Shown one piece after another: positions 10,937 to 22,900 of a DNA stretch of 64,000 nucleotides. A program made the translations under genes and the position numbers. The notes under the pieces are model-generated. The model ran no database searches. It worked only from the letters and a program-made list of their open reading frames with translations, and was not told the origin of the DNA. Positions within the stretch are counted from its first letter, which is position 1. Every line of letters begins with the position of its first letter. The stretch is from Pleodorina starrii. Its lineage: Eukaryota > Chlorophyta > Chlorophyceae > Chlamydomonadales > Volvocaceae. Where the stretch lies: contig BRXU01000031.1 in NCBI GenBank assembly GCA_030267565.1, positions 806,001 to 870,000 on the forward strand, in the 5' to 3' direction.

Positions 10937-13900
10937 TCACTCCAGGGAGGCACGCACCTGGTCCACCCGCTGCCGAATCGACTCCAGGGAGGGCCGCTTC
11001 GCCGGGTCGCGCGCCAGAATCCACTCCACAAGGCCCACCAGCTGCGGAAGGTGTGCCAGCCGCGCGCGCTCCGGCTCCGTCAGCGTGAGGCACTCGCCCG
11101 AGCCGAAGGCGACCCGGTGGGTCACCGACGCGTAGTCGCCGCCAAACAACACGCCGCCGGAAAGGAGCTCGTAGGCCAGGCAGCCCAGTGACCAGATGTC
11201 GGAGGCCAGGCCGGCGCCGGAGAGCGCGGCGGCCGGCGGTGTCCGGTGCCTGGTGTTGGCGGTGCCCGGGCGCGATCCCGGAGCGGTGCGGCTTGTGGAT
11301 GCCGGCGAAGCCGGCCGAGAGGCCGACGGCTGCTGCTGCTGCTGCCGCTGCTGCTGCGACGGTGAGGGCGTCGCCGGCGGCGATGCCAGCGGCGGCGCTG
11401 GCGGCGACATGGGCGTGCCGCCAGGGCGGCCACCGGCGTTGAGCAGCAGCATCTCCGGGCTCTTGAAAACCTCCGTGCCGCGGTTGCGCGCCGTGAAGGC
11501 CTCCTCCGCGCAGCGGTACGCGCGCGCCTCGCCGAAGTCCGCCAGCACGCAGCGGAAGGGCACACAGTGTTGCTGCGTGTCGCGGCCGCCGCCGCCGGCT
11601 CCGCCGGCTCCGCCTACCGGCGCCCACAGCTCGCCGTCGCGGACGCCCGGCAGCGGCTCGATGAGGACGTTCGAGCACTTGAGGTCGAAATGTACCACGT
11701 GGTGGGAGGCGATCAGCCGCAACGCGTCGACTACCTGAGAAAGGGCGGACAGGTACACGCGCGCGGCCGCGGCTGCCGCCGCCGCTGCGGCGGCGGCGCC
11801 GCCGCCGCCGCCTCCGGCGGCCGCCGGCGGGAGGTCTCCCAGGGGCTTTTGCCTGGCGCGCCACTCGGCGAGGGAGCAGCGGTAGCGACGCATGACGAGC
11901 CAGTAGGCGTCATCGCGCATACCATAGTCCAGCAACTGGCAGATGCAGTCGTGGCCTGGCGAATGGGCAGTAGAGGGAATGTCAAGCTGGGTTCCACGTC
12001 CGGGGCAATGCGGAAGGGCGGGAGGTGCGGACGCCTTCCTTTCTTTTTCACGTCCATCTGTTTTCTTTCAAATTCATCAGTGCGTGGCGAGGAGACGTGC
12101 AAGGAAAGACAGACGAGCGAGGAACTAGGCGCTTCTAGGGCCCAGTTCCCGGGACAGGTGGCGCATCCGGCGGCACTCTGCCGCCGCTTCAGGACGGGCC
12201 GCCGAAACGTCCTCAACACACAGCCTCGGGCCACCTATCTCACCTTTGAAGCGCTCCATGACAGACACCTCGCCAAACACGTCGGCCAGCACGCACGAGT
12301 CGTGGGCAGAGCCGGGCAGCTGGATGGTCTTGATCACCACCTGTGTCGGCGCCGTCAGCGGCGCCGCCGTCCCCGCCACCCCCATCCCCATCCCCACCGC
12401 CGCCACCTGCGCATGTCCCGCCACGGCCCTGGGCGAGGGCCATGCCTGTGCTGGCGGCGGCTCCATTCGCGCCCGGTACACGTCGCCAAATGTCCCGCGC
12501 GCCACGAACTGCAAGTTGGTGTAGCGGCTGGCGTCAAAGAGCGGCCGGCTGAGCAGCTGCAGCGCCCGCGTGACGGCGCCGGCGCGGCTGGGCGCCGCAA
12601 CCGTCGGTACTGGCTGCTGCTGCTGCGGCTGCTGGGTCAAGCTACAGTCGCCAACGGGAGTGTATTGCCGTACCAAGTCCGCGGATTGCCGACGATGCTG
12701 TGACGGTGAGGCACCGCTGGCGGGTCGTGAGGCCGCCGCCGCCGCCGCCTCGGCGGCGGCGGCGGCGGCGACCCGCCGCGCCGCGGCGGCAGTGGCCTGC
12801 TCGGCGCGGCGCTGCGCGCCGCGGCACAGGTCGTGCACGACACCGCCGTTGCGCGGCGCGTTGAGGTGCCACAGCAGGATGAACTCCGCGTGGGGCACGC
12901 CGGCGTGGGTGGGGTACTGGGGCACGTAGGCGGGGTCAAGCGCCCCCGTGGGCAACACCAGCAGGTCTACCAGCACCTTGAGCAGCAGAATGTGGGTCGC
13001 GCGGTCCTGATACAGCAGCCGCTGGCAGGCGAGCTCCTGGTAAGATACCTCCGGCGGCCTCGTCTCCGTCTCCGCGATGCGCTCCAGAGGGCCGCTGCCG
13101 GTGCGCCACGGCGCGCCGACGCCGCCAGCGCCTTCGGCTCCGCCGCCAGCCAGGCCGGCGGCGACGTCAGCGACGGCGGTGGCGGGCGTGGCGGCGCTGC
13201 TGGCGGGGGTGGTGGTGGTGCCGCCGGAGCGGAGGAGTGTGTTGGCAGAGTCCCTGGCGCTGCAGTTGGAGAGGCTGCCGGCGGCGGTGACGCGCAGCAT
13301 GGAGCTGAGCGGCACGGTGCGGCCCGTGTCGGTGGTGGCGGCGCCGCCGTCGCGGCGGCGAAGGGACTTGAGGTTGAGGGCGGGGATGAGCGGCTGCGGC
13401 GGCCGGCGAGGCGAGGCGCCGGAGGCCTCGGGGGCGGCGGCCGCCACCGCCCCCGGCGACCGCAGCGGCGACGCGGGCGGGTGCTGCTGCTGCTGCTGCG
13501 CTTGGCGCTCAGCCGGGATCGCCGAGCCGCCGCTGAGGCTGTGGAACTGGCGGCTAAGGTCGCGAACCGGAGACGACGACGACGCAGCCGTGGGCGACGC
13601 GGCGGTGCGCGCGGTCCAGGGCGGGCCGCTACCCTGCTGCGCCTGCGCCTGCGCGGCGACGCCGTTGGGTGAGGCCACCAACGTCGCACTGGAGCTGTGG
13701 TGGTAGCGGTTGGAGGCGGACAGCATCATCATGGCCCGGGAGCTGCCCGGCGGGGGCGCCACACGCGCCGACGCCGCCTGCGGCGGCTGTGCCGCCGCCG
13801 CCGCCGCCGCGTCCATCGGCGCTGACGGCAAGAGCCCCGAGCCCATCTTCAGCGGCGGCAGCGAGGGCTTCGTGGGCAGCGGCGGCCGGCCGTGCGCCGC

Positions 13901-16900
13901 TGCCGCTGGCGGCGCGCCGGCGGCGGCCCCGGTGGCCTGCGGTGGCGCGCGCACTGATCCCGAGCTCTGCACCAAAATGTGCAGCTCGCCCTTGGGCCCA
14001 GCGTGGACTGGCGAGCCAGTAGTGACCTCTCGCGGCCGGGCCGGCAGGCCTGGATCGCCCTCGACGACGGCTCCCACATGCAGCTGCTCGCTCGGGCCAG
14101 AGGGCGGCGCAGGCGAAAGCGGCGGCACCAGGCATCCGCTGCCGCGGGACCGCGTCCGCGGCGGTGGGTGCGGCATCTTGCTGACGTCGCCTGCGCTCGC
14201 CGCCGCGTAGGCGTCCGCGAGCGTGGAGGACCAGACCGCGACGCGCTCCGCCGCCGTCGCGACGGCAATGGCGTCGGGCGACGGCGAGCGCGCCTCGTCC
14301 GACGACGGCTCGTCGCCCCCGGCGCCGTCGTTGCCTTCCTCCTCCTCCGCGTGGCACGATGACGCGCCCAGGGTGCTGTTGCCAGTATGGCTGGCGCGTG
14401 CACCGCCCGCCCCAGCGGGCCGACACGCGGGTGAGTGCACTGCCATGGAACTGATCGACGCCGCCCGCAGGCCAACAAGCGCCAGGCGCGGCACACCGCT
14501 GGAACGGCTGGCAGCGCCGAAGCTTTCATTCGGGCGGAGCTCCCGCGGAGCCGCCGCCGGCTCCTGCTCGGCCTCGGCTGGCGGCGGCAGAGCCGCCGCC
14601 TGCTCCGCCGCCGCTGCTGCCGCAGCGGCGGCTGTCGCCGCCATGGCGTCGCTCCGCGCCTTGAGCCGCATCCCCTCCTCATCGTACTCGAAACCGTCCA
14701 GCTCCATCTCCTGGCCCATCTCGTCCTCCAATGCGATCAGCCGCTCCACGTCCTCGTTCAGGTCATACGTGAAGGAGAACCCCTTACTCGCCTTACGGGA
14801 GGCCGCCGCTGGCCGCTCACCCGCCGCCGCTGCAAGTGGCACCGTCGCCGCCACCACCGTCGACGCGACGGGGCTCAGCGGCCGCATCCTCGCGCTGCCC
14901 GCCCCGGCTTGCCCAGCGCCATCCGCAGCGGCGGCTGCGGCCGCGGCGGTGGCCGCCGCCTCATCGGACTCAGTATCCGAGACCGTGATGTCCGAGTCCT
15001 CGTCGCCATCTGGGTCGGAATCAGAGTCAGGTCCCCCATCGGCCTCCTCGCCCTCCTGCTGCGCGGCCGCTGCCAGCATCTGGCTCTCCAGCGACAACTC
15101 CTGCAGGATCCACTCAACGGTGCGCGCACGCGCAAAAGCGGCGCGCACGGGGGCGCCAGGGTGGCGCGCCAAGCTGCGGAGCAGCGTGGCATGGATGCGG
15201 CAGAGCTCCGCAGAGGCGGACTTGGGATCGGCGGCGGAGGCCTGCGATAGTGGAGTGCCGCGGCAGGTGCAGGGCGCGGCGAGGAAAGGTCAGGCGTCAA
15301 AAACAGGCTTGGGCGCCCAGAGAGGGCAGTCAGAGTGATATTGATCAGGGCTTGACCCCCACTGTGCCGGTTACAACGGGGCACGACATGCGCAGCGCCG
15401 GGAGGCGCGTCTGTAGGCCGCATGCACACTGCGATTCCTGGGTCGACGCCGACCGTGATAGCCGCACGAGCAGTCCTATTCCATGTCTCCACCCCTACCT
15501 CGTAGCTCTGCACCATGGCGTTATGGTGCAGGGTCACGTAATAGTCCGCCAGCGGCTCCGAATACAGCACCTTTGCGTCCGGCATGTCGTACAGCACCTG
15601 CACAGCACCCATTGGTTACGGCAAGCCGTGTCGGTGCCCGATGCTGATGCCTGGGGCCGCAAAACGGACGTGCGAGCGCATGAAAGCAGGTATACCAGCA
15701 TAGCACTTTGGCCCCCGCGATAGGAGCCGCAACCGTAGCGAGGTGAGCCGCGATAGACGCCCGCAGCCAACGTGTGTTTGGCCATGGCTTCAAAAACGCC
15801 TTCCAGGCCCGCCCAGCCCCTAAGCACCCGCCCAGTCCCTGGTCACGCGCCGTTGCAATATGTTGTGTCATACCTGCAGTAGCCACAGCGCATGTAGCTG
15901 CGCCACCAGCGTGTCTTCCGCGAGGGGCAGCTCCAGGAGGCGCGGTACGGCGCCCGATGGCGGAGTCAAGAGCGCCCCCAGGCGCTGCAGACACGGCTCC
16001 ATCCCTGCACGCCAACCGCCACAGGGCCATGGTCGGATGTCAAGAAACATTGCGTCTCGACTGCATTTTGGCTAAGGACTGGCCGGGGACAGCCACGACC
16101 AATAACGTCATGCAGCCGGCGGGACCGTTACTCCTTAACGCGCAGCCGCAAGCACGGGCCACCCCCATGAAGCTTTCGATGACGTAAGAAAGCGACAGCG
16201 GCGCGTGCACCTGCATGCGCGCAGGCTCCGTGCTGCTGCCTGCGTATGCGCGCTCTCGTCCACCGCAGCAGTAAACGCCCGTCGCAGCTGCCCTCACGGC
16301 GCCGGCGCTTTAGGGTTGAATCGCAGCGCACTCATGGCACCAGTCCATCCGCGCCCCTCCCCCCAACAGCCCACTCACTCTGCACGCTGTCCGCATGGGC
16401 GGCTGCGAACTTCACGAGCTGCGTCAGGAAGCACCACAGCTGCAGCGCCCTGCCCAGCGCCTCCTGCGGCTCCCGGCCGCCGCGCGCCGCCGCCAGCCGA
16501 TATTCATGACTGAAGTGCAGCAGCTCCAGTGCCTCTGCGAGCATGTCCAGCCAGTCGGGTCGCAGCAGCAGCGCCGCCACGGCAAACGTCAGCGGCACCT
16601 GCGGCGCCGCCGTTGCCGCGCCCAGAGTACCGCTGCCGCCGCCGCCGAGGCGCGGCGGCGGCAGAAGACCCGCCTCGCTGTAATCCATTGACATCTCCGA
16701 TGCCAGCGGCATCAGCGCCTGCGCCGATGGCGCCGGCGCTAGCTTCCCCCGGCTGGTGCTCCCGCCTTGCTGCTTCTGCTGCTGCTGCAGGAGCTGCTCC
16801 TGGTCGGCCGCGAGGACCACCACGTCACTGCCGCTGCCGCTCTGCTGTTGCTGCAGCAGCTGCGGACCCGGGCCGCCTTCACCCTTCTCCCCCCGCTGCT

Positions 16901-17968
16901 GCTGCTGCTGCTTCTGCTCCCGCTGCGCCTGCTGCTGCGACGGCCCGTCCTTGCCGCCCTGCTGTTGGTGCTGCGGTCCGCCCTTGCCCTGCTGTTGCTG
17001 ACGCTGCTGCGCTGCGCGGTTGGCCTGCACCAGCAGGTCCGAGTAGAGCTGCAGCAGCGCCAGAAATGCCGAGGCGTTCTCGGGCTGCCAGTAGCGGACC
17101 AGGCCCACGGAACGCACCGCGTGCTCCGCGTGCACCAGACCGTCGCCCACGCAGTACAGCACGGCGGTGGCGGCAGCGGGGCAGGGCCGCGCAGCCAGCC
17201 AGCGGCGGACCTCGCCAAGCAGCAGCTCAACGCGCAGCAGGGCGCGGGCGTCTGGTGCGGGGCGGGAAGCCAGGGGGCATGGGTCAGCGCTCAGCGGGGC
17301 GGTTGTTCAAAAAGAGGGTCGGCTATGGCTGGGTCTGGCTGGGCTGGGCCCCGCAGATCTGAGGTGACCGAGCGAAGAAGACAGCGTGTTTACCCAGAGC
17401 TGGGAAAGGTGTACCAACGATGCCAGACTTTGTCCCCAATGCACACAGGCCGGGCGGCGACTGTGACAATCCCCACTTGCTTACCGGGCTTCGGGACGCC
17501 GCAGGTCTCCAGCAGTTGCGCGTTGAGCCGCCCGAGCTCGAGGTCCGAAGGACCGCCAGAGCGGCCTCGGGGGTCATCATGGTAGAAGGCAGGAGGGTTG
17601 CTCGCCTGACGCTCAAGGGTGAACGCCTGGTTCTGCTCAGATAGCACCACTTTAGCCTTCTGCAGTAGCGCCCGAAGAGTCCGCTCGTTGTTCAGCAGGT
17701 TGCCAGTTAAAGCCGATTGGCGCTTCTTCTTGGCTGGCTCCTCCGCAAAGCCCAGCGACTTGTCAGTACTGGCCTCGTAACCCTTGGCACCCCCCAAGCT
17801 CGCAGCAGCACGCCAGGTAGCTGAGTCACGGTCCTCGAAAGCATTATCCGCAGAGGGCCTGCATGCCGGGATAGGAGCAACAATTTTGTTCGCGGACGTT
17901 CTGCGTTCAGATACGAGTCGAGATAGAAGGCTTCGACGCGCTTCCAAGGCGCCTAAGCATGTTCGCAC
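10937..17968 (-). CDS. Large Ser/Thr protein kinase, C-terminal catalytic domain
   Basis: Exons 17968-17485, 17251-16379, 16004-15874, 15597-15499, 15241-12244 and 11955-10937 join in phase, giving about 1,870 residues. The first exon may start further upstream; no good ATG is visible. The first two-thirds is low complexity (Gln, Ala, Ser, Pro, acidic runs) with helical patches that could be an ARM/HEAT-like scaffold. The catalytic domain spans the last two exons: Gly loop GTFGDVYRA, Lys in VVIKTI, helix-C Glu in VFGEVSVMERF, catalytic loop HFDLKCSN, DFG in ADFGEA, RGTEVFKSPEML in the activation segment and SDIWSLGCLAYELLSG. Phe replaces Arg of HRD, so it is a non-RD kinase; Asp is kept. Poly-Ala/Gly/Gln inserts occur before helix E and between SPEML and SDIWSLG. 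The HFDLK plus RGTE-SPEML pattern recalls amoebal and algal LISK- or ROCO-like kinases. Substrate unknown. Confidence 0.85.
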
Positions 17969-19925
17969 CGTTGTTTTCCGCCTTCAGTCCTTTGTACTTG
18001 GACGTTGCCGTCCGCGACCAAGACCTCCTCCTTCGCCTTTGCACATGGGCTGACCTGCTGCTGGACGACCTTCACGTCGCCTGCAGGTCACGCAAATTTA
18101 TGCAGTTCAAAGAAGTGAATCGCCTGAGAAGCTCCGCCACCGGAAATCAAGCACAGCCATAAAGGCCGCTCACCCTTGCCAAGGCACAGCCATAGCGAGC
18201 AGAGGAAACTCATGACCGCTTGGGCCTAATTTAAATCATGACTGACACCTGTCCCATGGCTTGAGGCCTCGGCAAACGCGGCCAACGTCCATATCAGGGC
18301 GGGGCGCTCGGCGCCCCTCCAGTGAGGCCCTTGACCAATGCCCCGCAATGATGTTCACGTAATAGAAACGGTTTTAGGTGATTCAGGAAACAAAATGTGC
18401 GGAAAGCAGCGCCGTTGCGGATGACTGCCAGATGACTGCCTTCTATAATAGGCCGAGCTAGCGTGTCCTATGAGTTACCAGAAAGAGGGTAATGCCTACA
18501 ACAATACCATATGCATGTTGCAGCAAGCTGTGAGGGAGAAGCGCTTAACACGACGTCTGTTACAAGTTACGAGCAGAAAACCTAACGCAGGTACGGCGAG
18601 TCACACGTTTTACGACGAACCTCTTCTGGTGTGCGCGTCCTGCCATCGCCGTGCCAGTCCTTGGATTTCTGCTGGTATTCTATTAAGGTGTGTACTCGAA
18701 TAATCTGCAGGCCGCTTTGATGCGACGTGCAAGCAACTTCAAGGCGGAAATTCCATTATTCCTTCAGGTCTCCAGCCCAATAGACAACATACATGCGACT
18801 TCCATATAGCGATATAAACGCAAGCGCCCCTAGATGCATCGATCGCGCGCAAACTTGCTCGCCGTCACGTCACAACATGTTTGTCACAGTCAGCGGGCCT
18901 TCGTTCCCTTGGCCGTTATGAGCGCACACACGCATATTTCGCCATTCGCAACCAATCGGAGAACAACCCTACGAGACATACATATTACAAGCTCGAGAGC
19001 TCGTAAGGCCCAGACGAGCCAGGAGGCTCATGGGCCGCGAGAAAAAGCATAGAAAAAAAGAAAAAAAGAACGAAGTCGCCAAGCGAAAAGCTACAGCAGG
19101 ATCACCACGAAGACAGGGGAATGAATAAACAATCAATCATACTATGATAGCATAGATGGCCGCCGAACCCAAATCTGACCCAAATGTTGTGGACTAATTC
19201 AGCTAAGCCGCGCTGATTGTCCACGCACGTAACAGCAAGCATAGGCCGAGGAACATAACTCGTAGGGTTGTACGAGACATAACTCCCGGGTCCCGGCCTC
19301 CTGGTCGTGCGTAATCAGCGCCCACCGTATATGGAACTGGATTTAAAGCCATTGTTAACAGTCTCGGAGCGTTAACGCACATTTAAATCATGCAAGCGCA
19401 AGTTTATCGTTGGCTCACGTTGGTACTGCCTAAACGAACAAAAAGTCGCACCATCCGACCGGCAATTGCCAACACCACAGAACCCAACCTCAACGAGCAG
19501 CCGCTGCGCAGGGGCCGCGCAGGCCGTCGCTGCAGTGCACAACAAAGAGAACATGGCCCCAATCTCCGGGCATCTATTCCCAACCCCTAACATGACAGCC
19601 CACTGCAACGCTGGCGCGGAGACGGACACGTCGATTTCCATTTGAAGATCCACCCTGGGCGTCCAGCACGTTTTCATTCACCCCGGTCTGCGGCCAATGC
19701 CAAACCAATGCACAAAGCGCCAGAGCAGTAAGCCAGCTCCCCCGCCCCTCTCGTCCTTTGACGGCCAAAGATGGACCCCACACCAGAGGCAGAAGATCCG
19801 CCGGCTCACCACGCTGACAAAACAGCTGCCCTTGATGTCCGCCCTCCCTGGACCTCCCGCTGAACGCTGCCTCTGGCATTTAACCGCACTCCCACCGCCA
19901 TCCCACACACTTAATCATCCTCCGG
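17969..19925. other. Intergenic: 5' region of the kinase and 3' region of the next gene
   Basis: Both flanking genes are on the minus strand, so this holds the promoter and 5' UTR of the kinase (near 18.0-18.5 kb) and the 3' UTR of the unrecognised gene (below 19.93 kb). The part from about 18.2 to 19.4 kb is AT-rich with short A runs. Open frames are short and lack coding bias. A missing first exon of the kinase could lie near 18.0 kb. Confidence 0.4.
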
Positions 19926-22900
19926 TTAATCATCCTCCGGTTCTGCTGAGAGCAGCCCCAGGTGACGCGCGACGCCGCGCACGGCCCGGCGGCTCTCTGC
20001 ATTGCCTGGCGGCTCCGTCCCAACCGCCGCATGCAGCTCCTGCCGCCTTGCCAGCGCCAACACCACCTGCTCCTCGCTCGCGCGCTGCGCCAGCGTCTGC
20101 AGGCAGGCGCGCCACATGCGACCCTGTTGCTGGCGATCCGGCTCTGCCTCCGTTGCGGCGTCGGCCATCCTGTCGCCCAGCGGGATCAGCACCTGCTGCC
20201 CGCTGAGCCCAACTCCGATGTCGCCAAGCTGAATTGCTTCGGTGGGGTCCCTCAAGACACGCACAACGACATCCGGCAGCCAGGAGGTCCAGAGCTGCAG
20301 CCGCTCCTCGTCCGTCGCCGCCACACTCGAAGCCTCGCCCGAGCCGAACGCCAAGGGGCCGCTGCCGACCCATGGGTCATCAGCGGGTCTGGCCGACACC
20401 GTCGCCGACCCCGGCCCATCGGGTGAACGCGCGCCAGCCGGCTCGGCAGCCGTGTCGTCGCCAGCCGTGCTCCGACTGAGCCCTCTCCCGGCAGAAGTGA
20501 CAGTCGTGGTGGGAGAAGCGCCGGCGCTCGCGCCCGCCTCGGCCGAAGAACCCCGCGGAAGTACGGCCACCCTCGCGCTTAAATCCTCCGCCTGCGCTGC
20601 CGAGCGCTGCGTGCGAATAGCAGGTAGCGGCGCCAGCCTGGTCCCGCCATTGGCGCTTGTCCCCGTAATCGCGGTCTTCACACCCGTAATCGCGGTCTGC
20701 GCAGCAGCAGCAGCGGGCTTCGGCTCCGCAGCTGTGGGCTTGGGCGCCCCAGCGTCCATCGCGGCGCCCGTATTGCCGGTGGACAGCAGGCCCGCCTTCC
20801 GCGCCACATCCTCCAATGCACTTCCCGGCAGGTGTAGAAGCGCGGCGCGAGTGAGCAGCTCCCGCGCCGCCTCCGCCAGCACGCGGGCCATGGGGAAGGG
20901 TACTCGCAGCCAGAGGACGTCCTGCAGCCATCACCGTGAAGAAATGGAAGCGGGCCCCAAAGCGCATTGTGGCGACGACGCAGGGCAGTGCTTGATGAGA
21001 CGCAGATACCGAGCTTTTGAGGCACATGCGGTAACCACACACGTGACAATCCCCGACGGCGGATGGATAGGCTCGGCAAAGTTGCTCCGATGTTCCGTCG
21101 GTGGTAACTTGGACTGGGCTGTCCCACAACAGCAGGCTCCGTGTCTTGGCAGATCCAAGGGATAGTAAGGCAGACCGGGGACTACTGAAAGCTTGACCCG
21201 CCTTTGGCGCAGAGGCGACGTACCGTCTTTGCGCCATCCGTCGCGCTGTCCAGCCGCCGCTGTGGCTCCTGTCCCGCGCCGTGCCCCGTGGGGCAGCTGC
21301 CAAAGCCGTGCCGCAGGCGCGCAATGACGGGGATGGGCTGGGTCAGCAGGAACATGGACGCCGTCAGGTGCACCGCGTCACCCACAAACTCCCGCAGCAT
21401 CTGGACGGTGGGGCAGAGCCGCAGGTAGCGCTGTACCATGCAGCTGGCGCTCTCCAGGACGACCTACCCTCCCAGGGCGGTGTGTTGGGGTGCGAGAGGT
21501 GGAAGCAAATATAAAGACGAGGAAGAGGAGCAGGGCGGGGGACGAGCTTTTCTAACAAGCTGGACATTGCGAGACCTGTCCGCGATGGGAAAGGGCCAGA
21601 ACGCGTGAGGCGCTGGGCATCATTCGTTGGACTTCTTTGGTCGCCCTCTTTTCACGGTTCGGTTTGATCGCTTTTCAAAACCCTAAAACCCATAGGGAAA
21701 ATAGGGCCAGGACGGACACATGGGCGGTGGGAGGGTGCTCACGACCTGAAAATTGCGGGCTGTGCCATTCTAAACATACCACAGCTGCCGCCGTGAAGCA
21801 GGACACCGGCTGGAGCCCCAGGGACCTCTCTATTCCCAACGCACCTGTCCCACGATCCACTCGGCGGCGTGCGGCGATGCGTGGGTCGCCGCTGCACGCA
21901 TCAACCGCAGCATCATCGAGTGCCACACGCGCACGGCGGGGCCGGCGGCCTGGCCGCGCGCCACCTCCGGACGGAAGGCGCACCAGTCGGTGCGGTCCAT
22001 CGACGACAGTACGACGTCGTACACCGCTTGCATGTAGAACAGGACGCTGTGCTGGTGTATGCTGGTGACAAGCTCGTCGGCCTGGGGGGAAGGGAAAGGA
22101 AAGGAAAGAGAAGTGGATGAAGCGAACGCAGTCATCAATTTATGGAGTTGGGAATCCAATAGTGGCGCGCGACAATAGTGTCCGCAAGCTGTGTTCGTGG
22201 CTGTGTTATGCTCGAATGCTCCGGAGGGAACACGTGTCAGGGTGGACCCCGCAAGCCGCATCTGCCGCCACCCCCTCGGCCTTCAGAGCCTTGGCGTGAC
22301 CTCATGACATGACCTCATGAATGATCTTTCGCCAGCAACGCGACAGCGCACCTGGACGAGCGCCTCGCCGTGCCGCCGCACCAGGTCCACCTCCTGCGAG
22401 CCATCGTGCGCCTGCCGCGTCGCCGCCGCGTCCGCCGCCATCGCTTCCGCCACCGCCGCGCCCAGAAGCCGCTCCGCCGGCCGCAGCGCCTCCAGCCGCC
22501 GCCGCACACAGCATGCGGCCGAGTGGCAGAGGAACACCAGCGGCAGCGGGTCACCGCCTCCGCCACCGCCCATTCCGCCTCCGCCGCCCGGCAAATCCCG
22601 CAGCGATGCGCAGACCAGCGACAGGCGGTCCATCAGCAGGGCAAGGCACTCCAGCACGGCCTCAAAGAGCACGGGCTGCGGGCCGCAAGAGGTTTTGCAT
22701 ACGGTAGTTTCAACACATGCGTGGCGCTGGAATACGAAGCCCCTGGAGCAAAACCACGTGGTAGAAAACATGGTTTCCTAGGAGCCTTCCGTGATCGTGG
22801 AGCAGGTCGCGTGCCAAGGGCGTGGAGGAATGGACGGAACCCAACAGCGAGCACGAGGAGGGACAGGACGCCGTCAGAACGGGCCAACTCCGTCTCGGAG

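Noticed and set aside
14223..15338. 371-codon plus-strand frame, and others at 11567-12703 and 12833-13672
   Set aside because: Antisense shadows of the low-complexity exon of the minus-strand kinase, which has the kinase motifs and consistent splice phase.
20242..21165. 307-codon plus-strand frame
   Set aside because: Shadow of the last exon of the minus-strand unrecognised gene, whose phases join over 16 exons.
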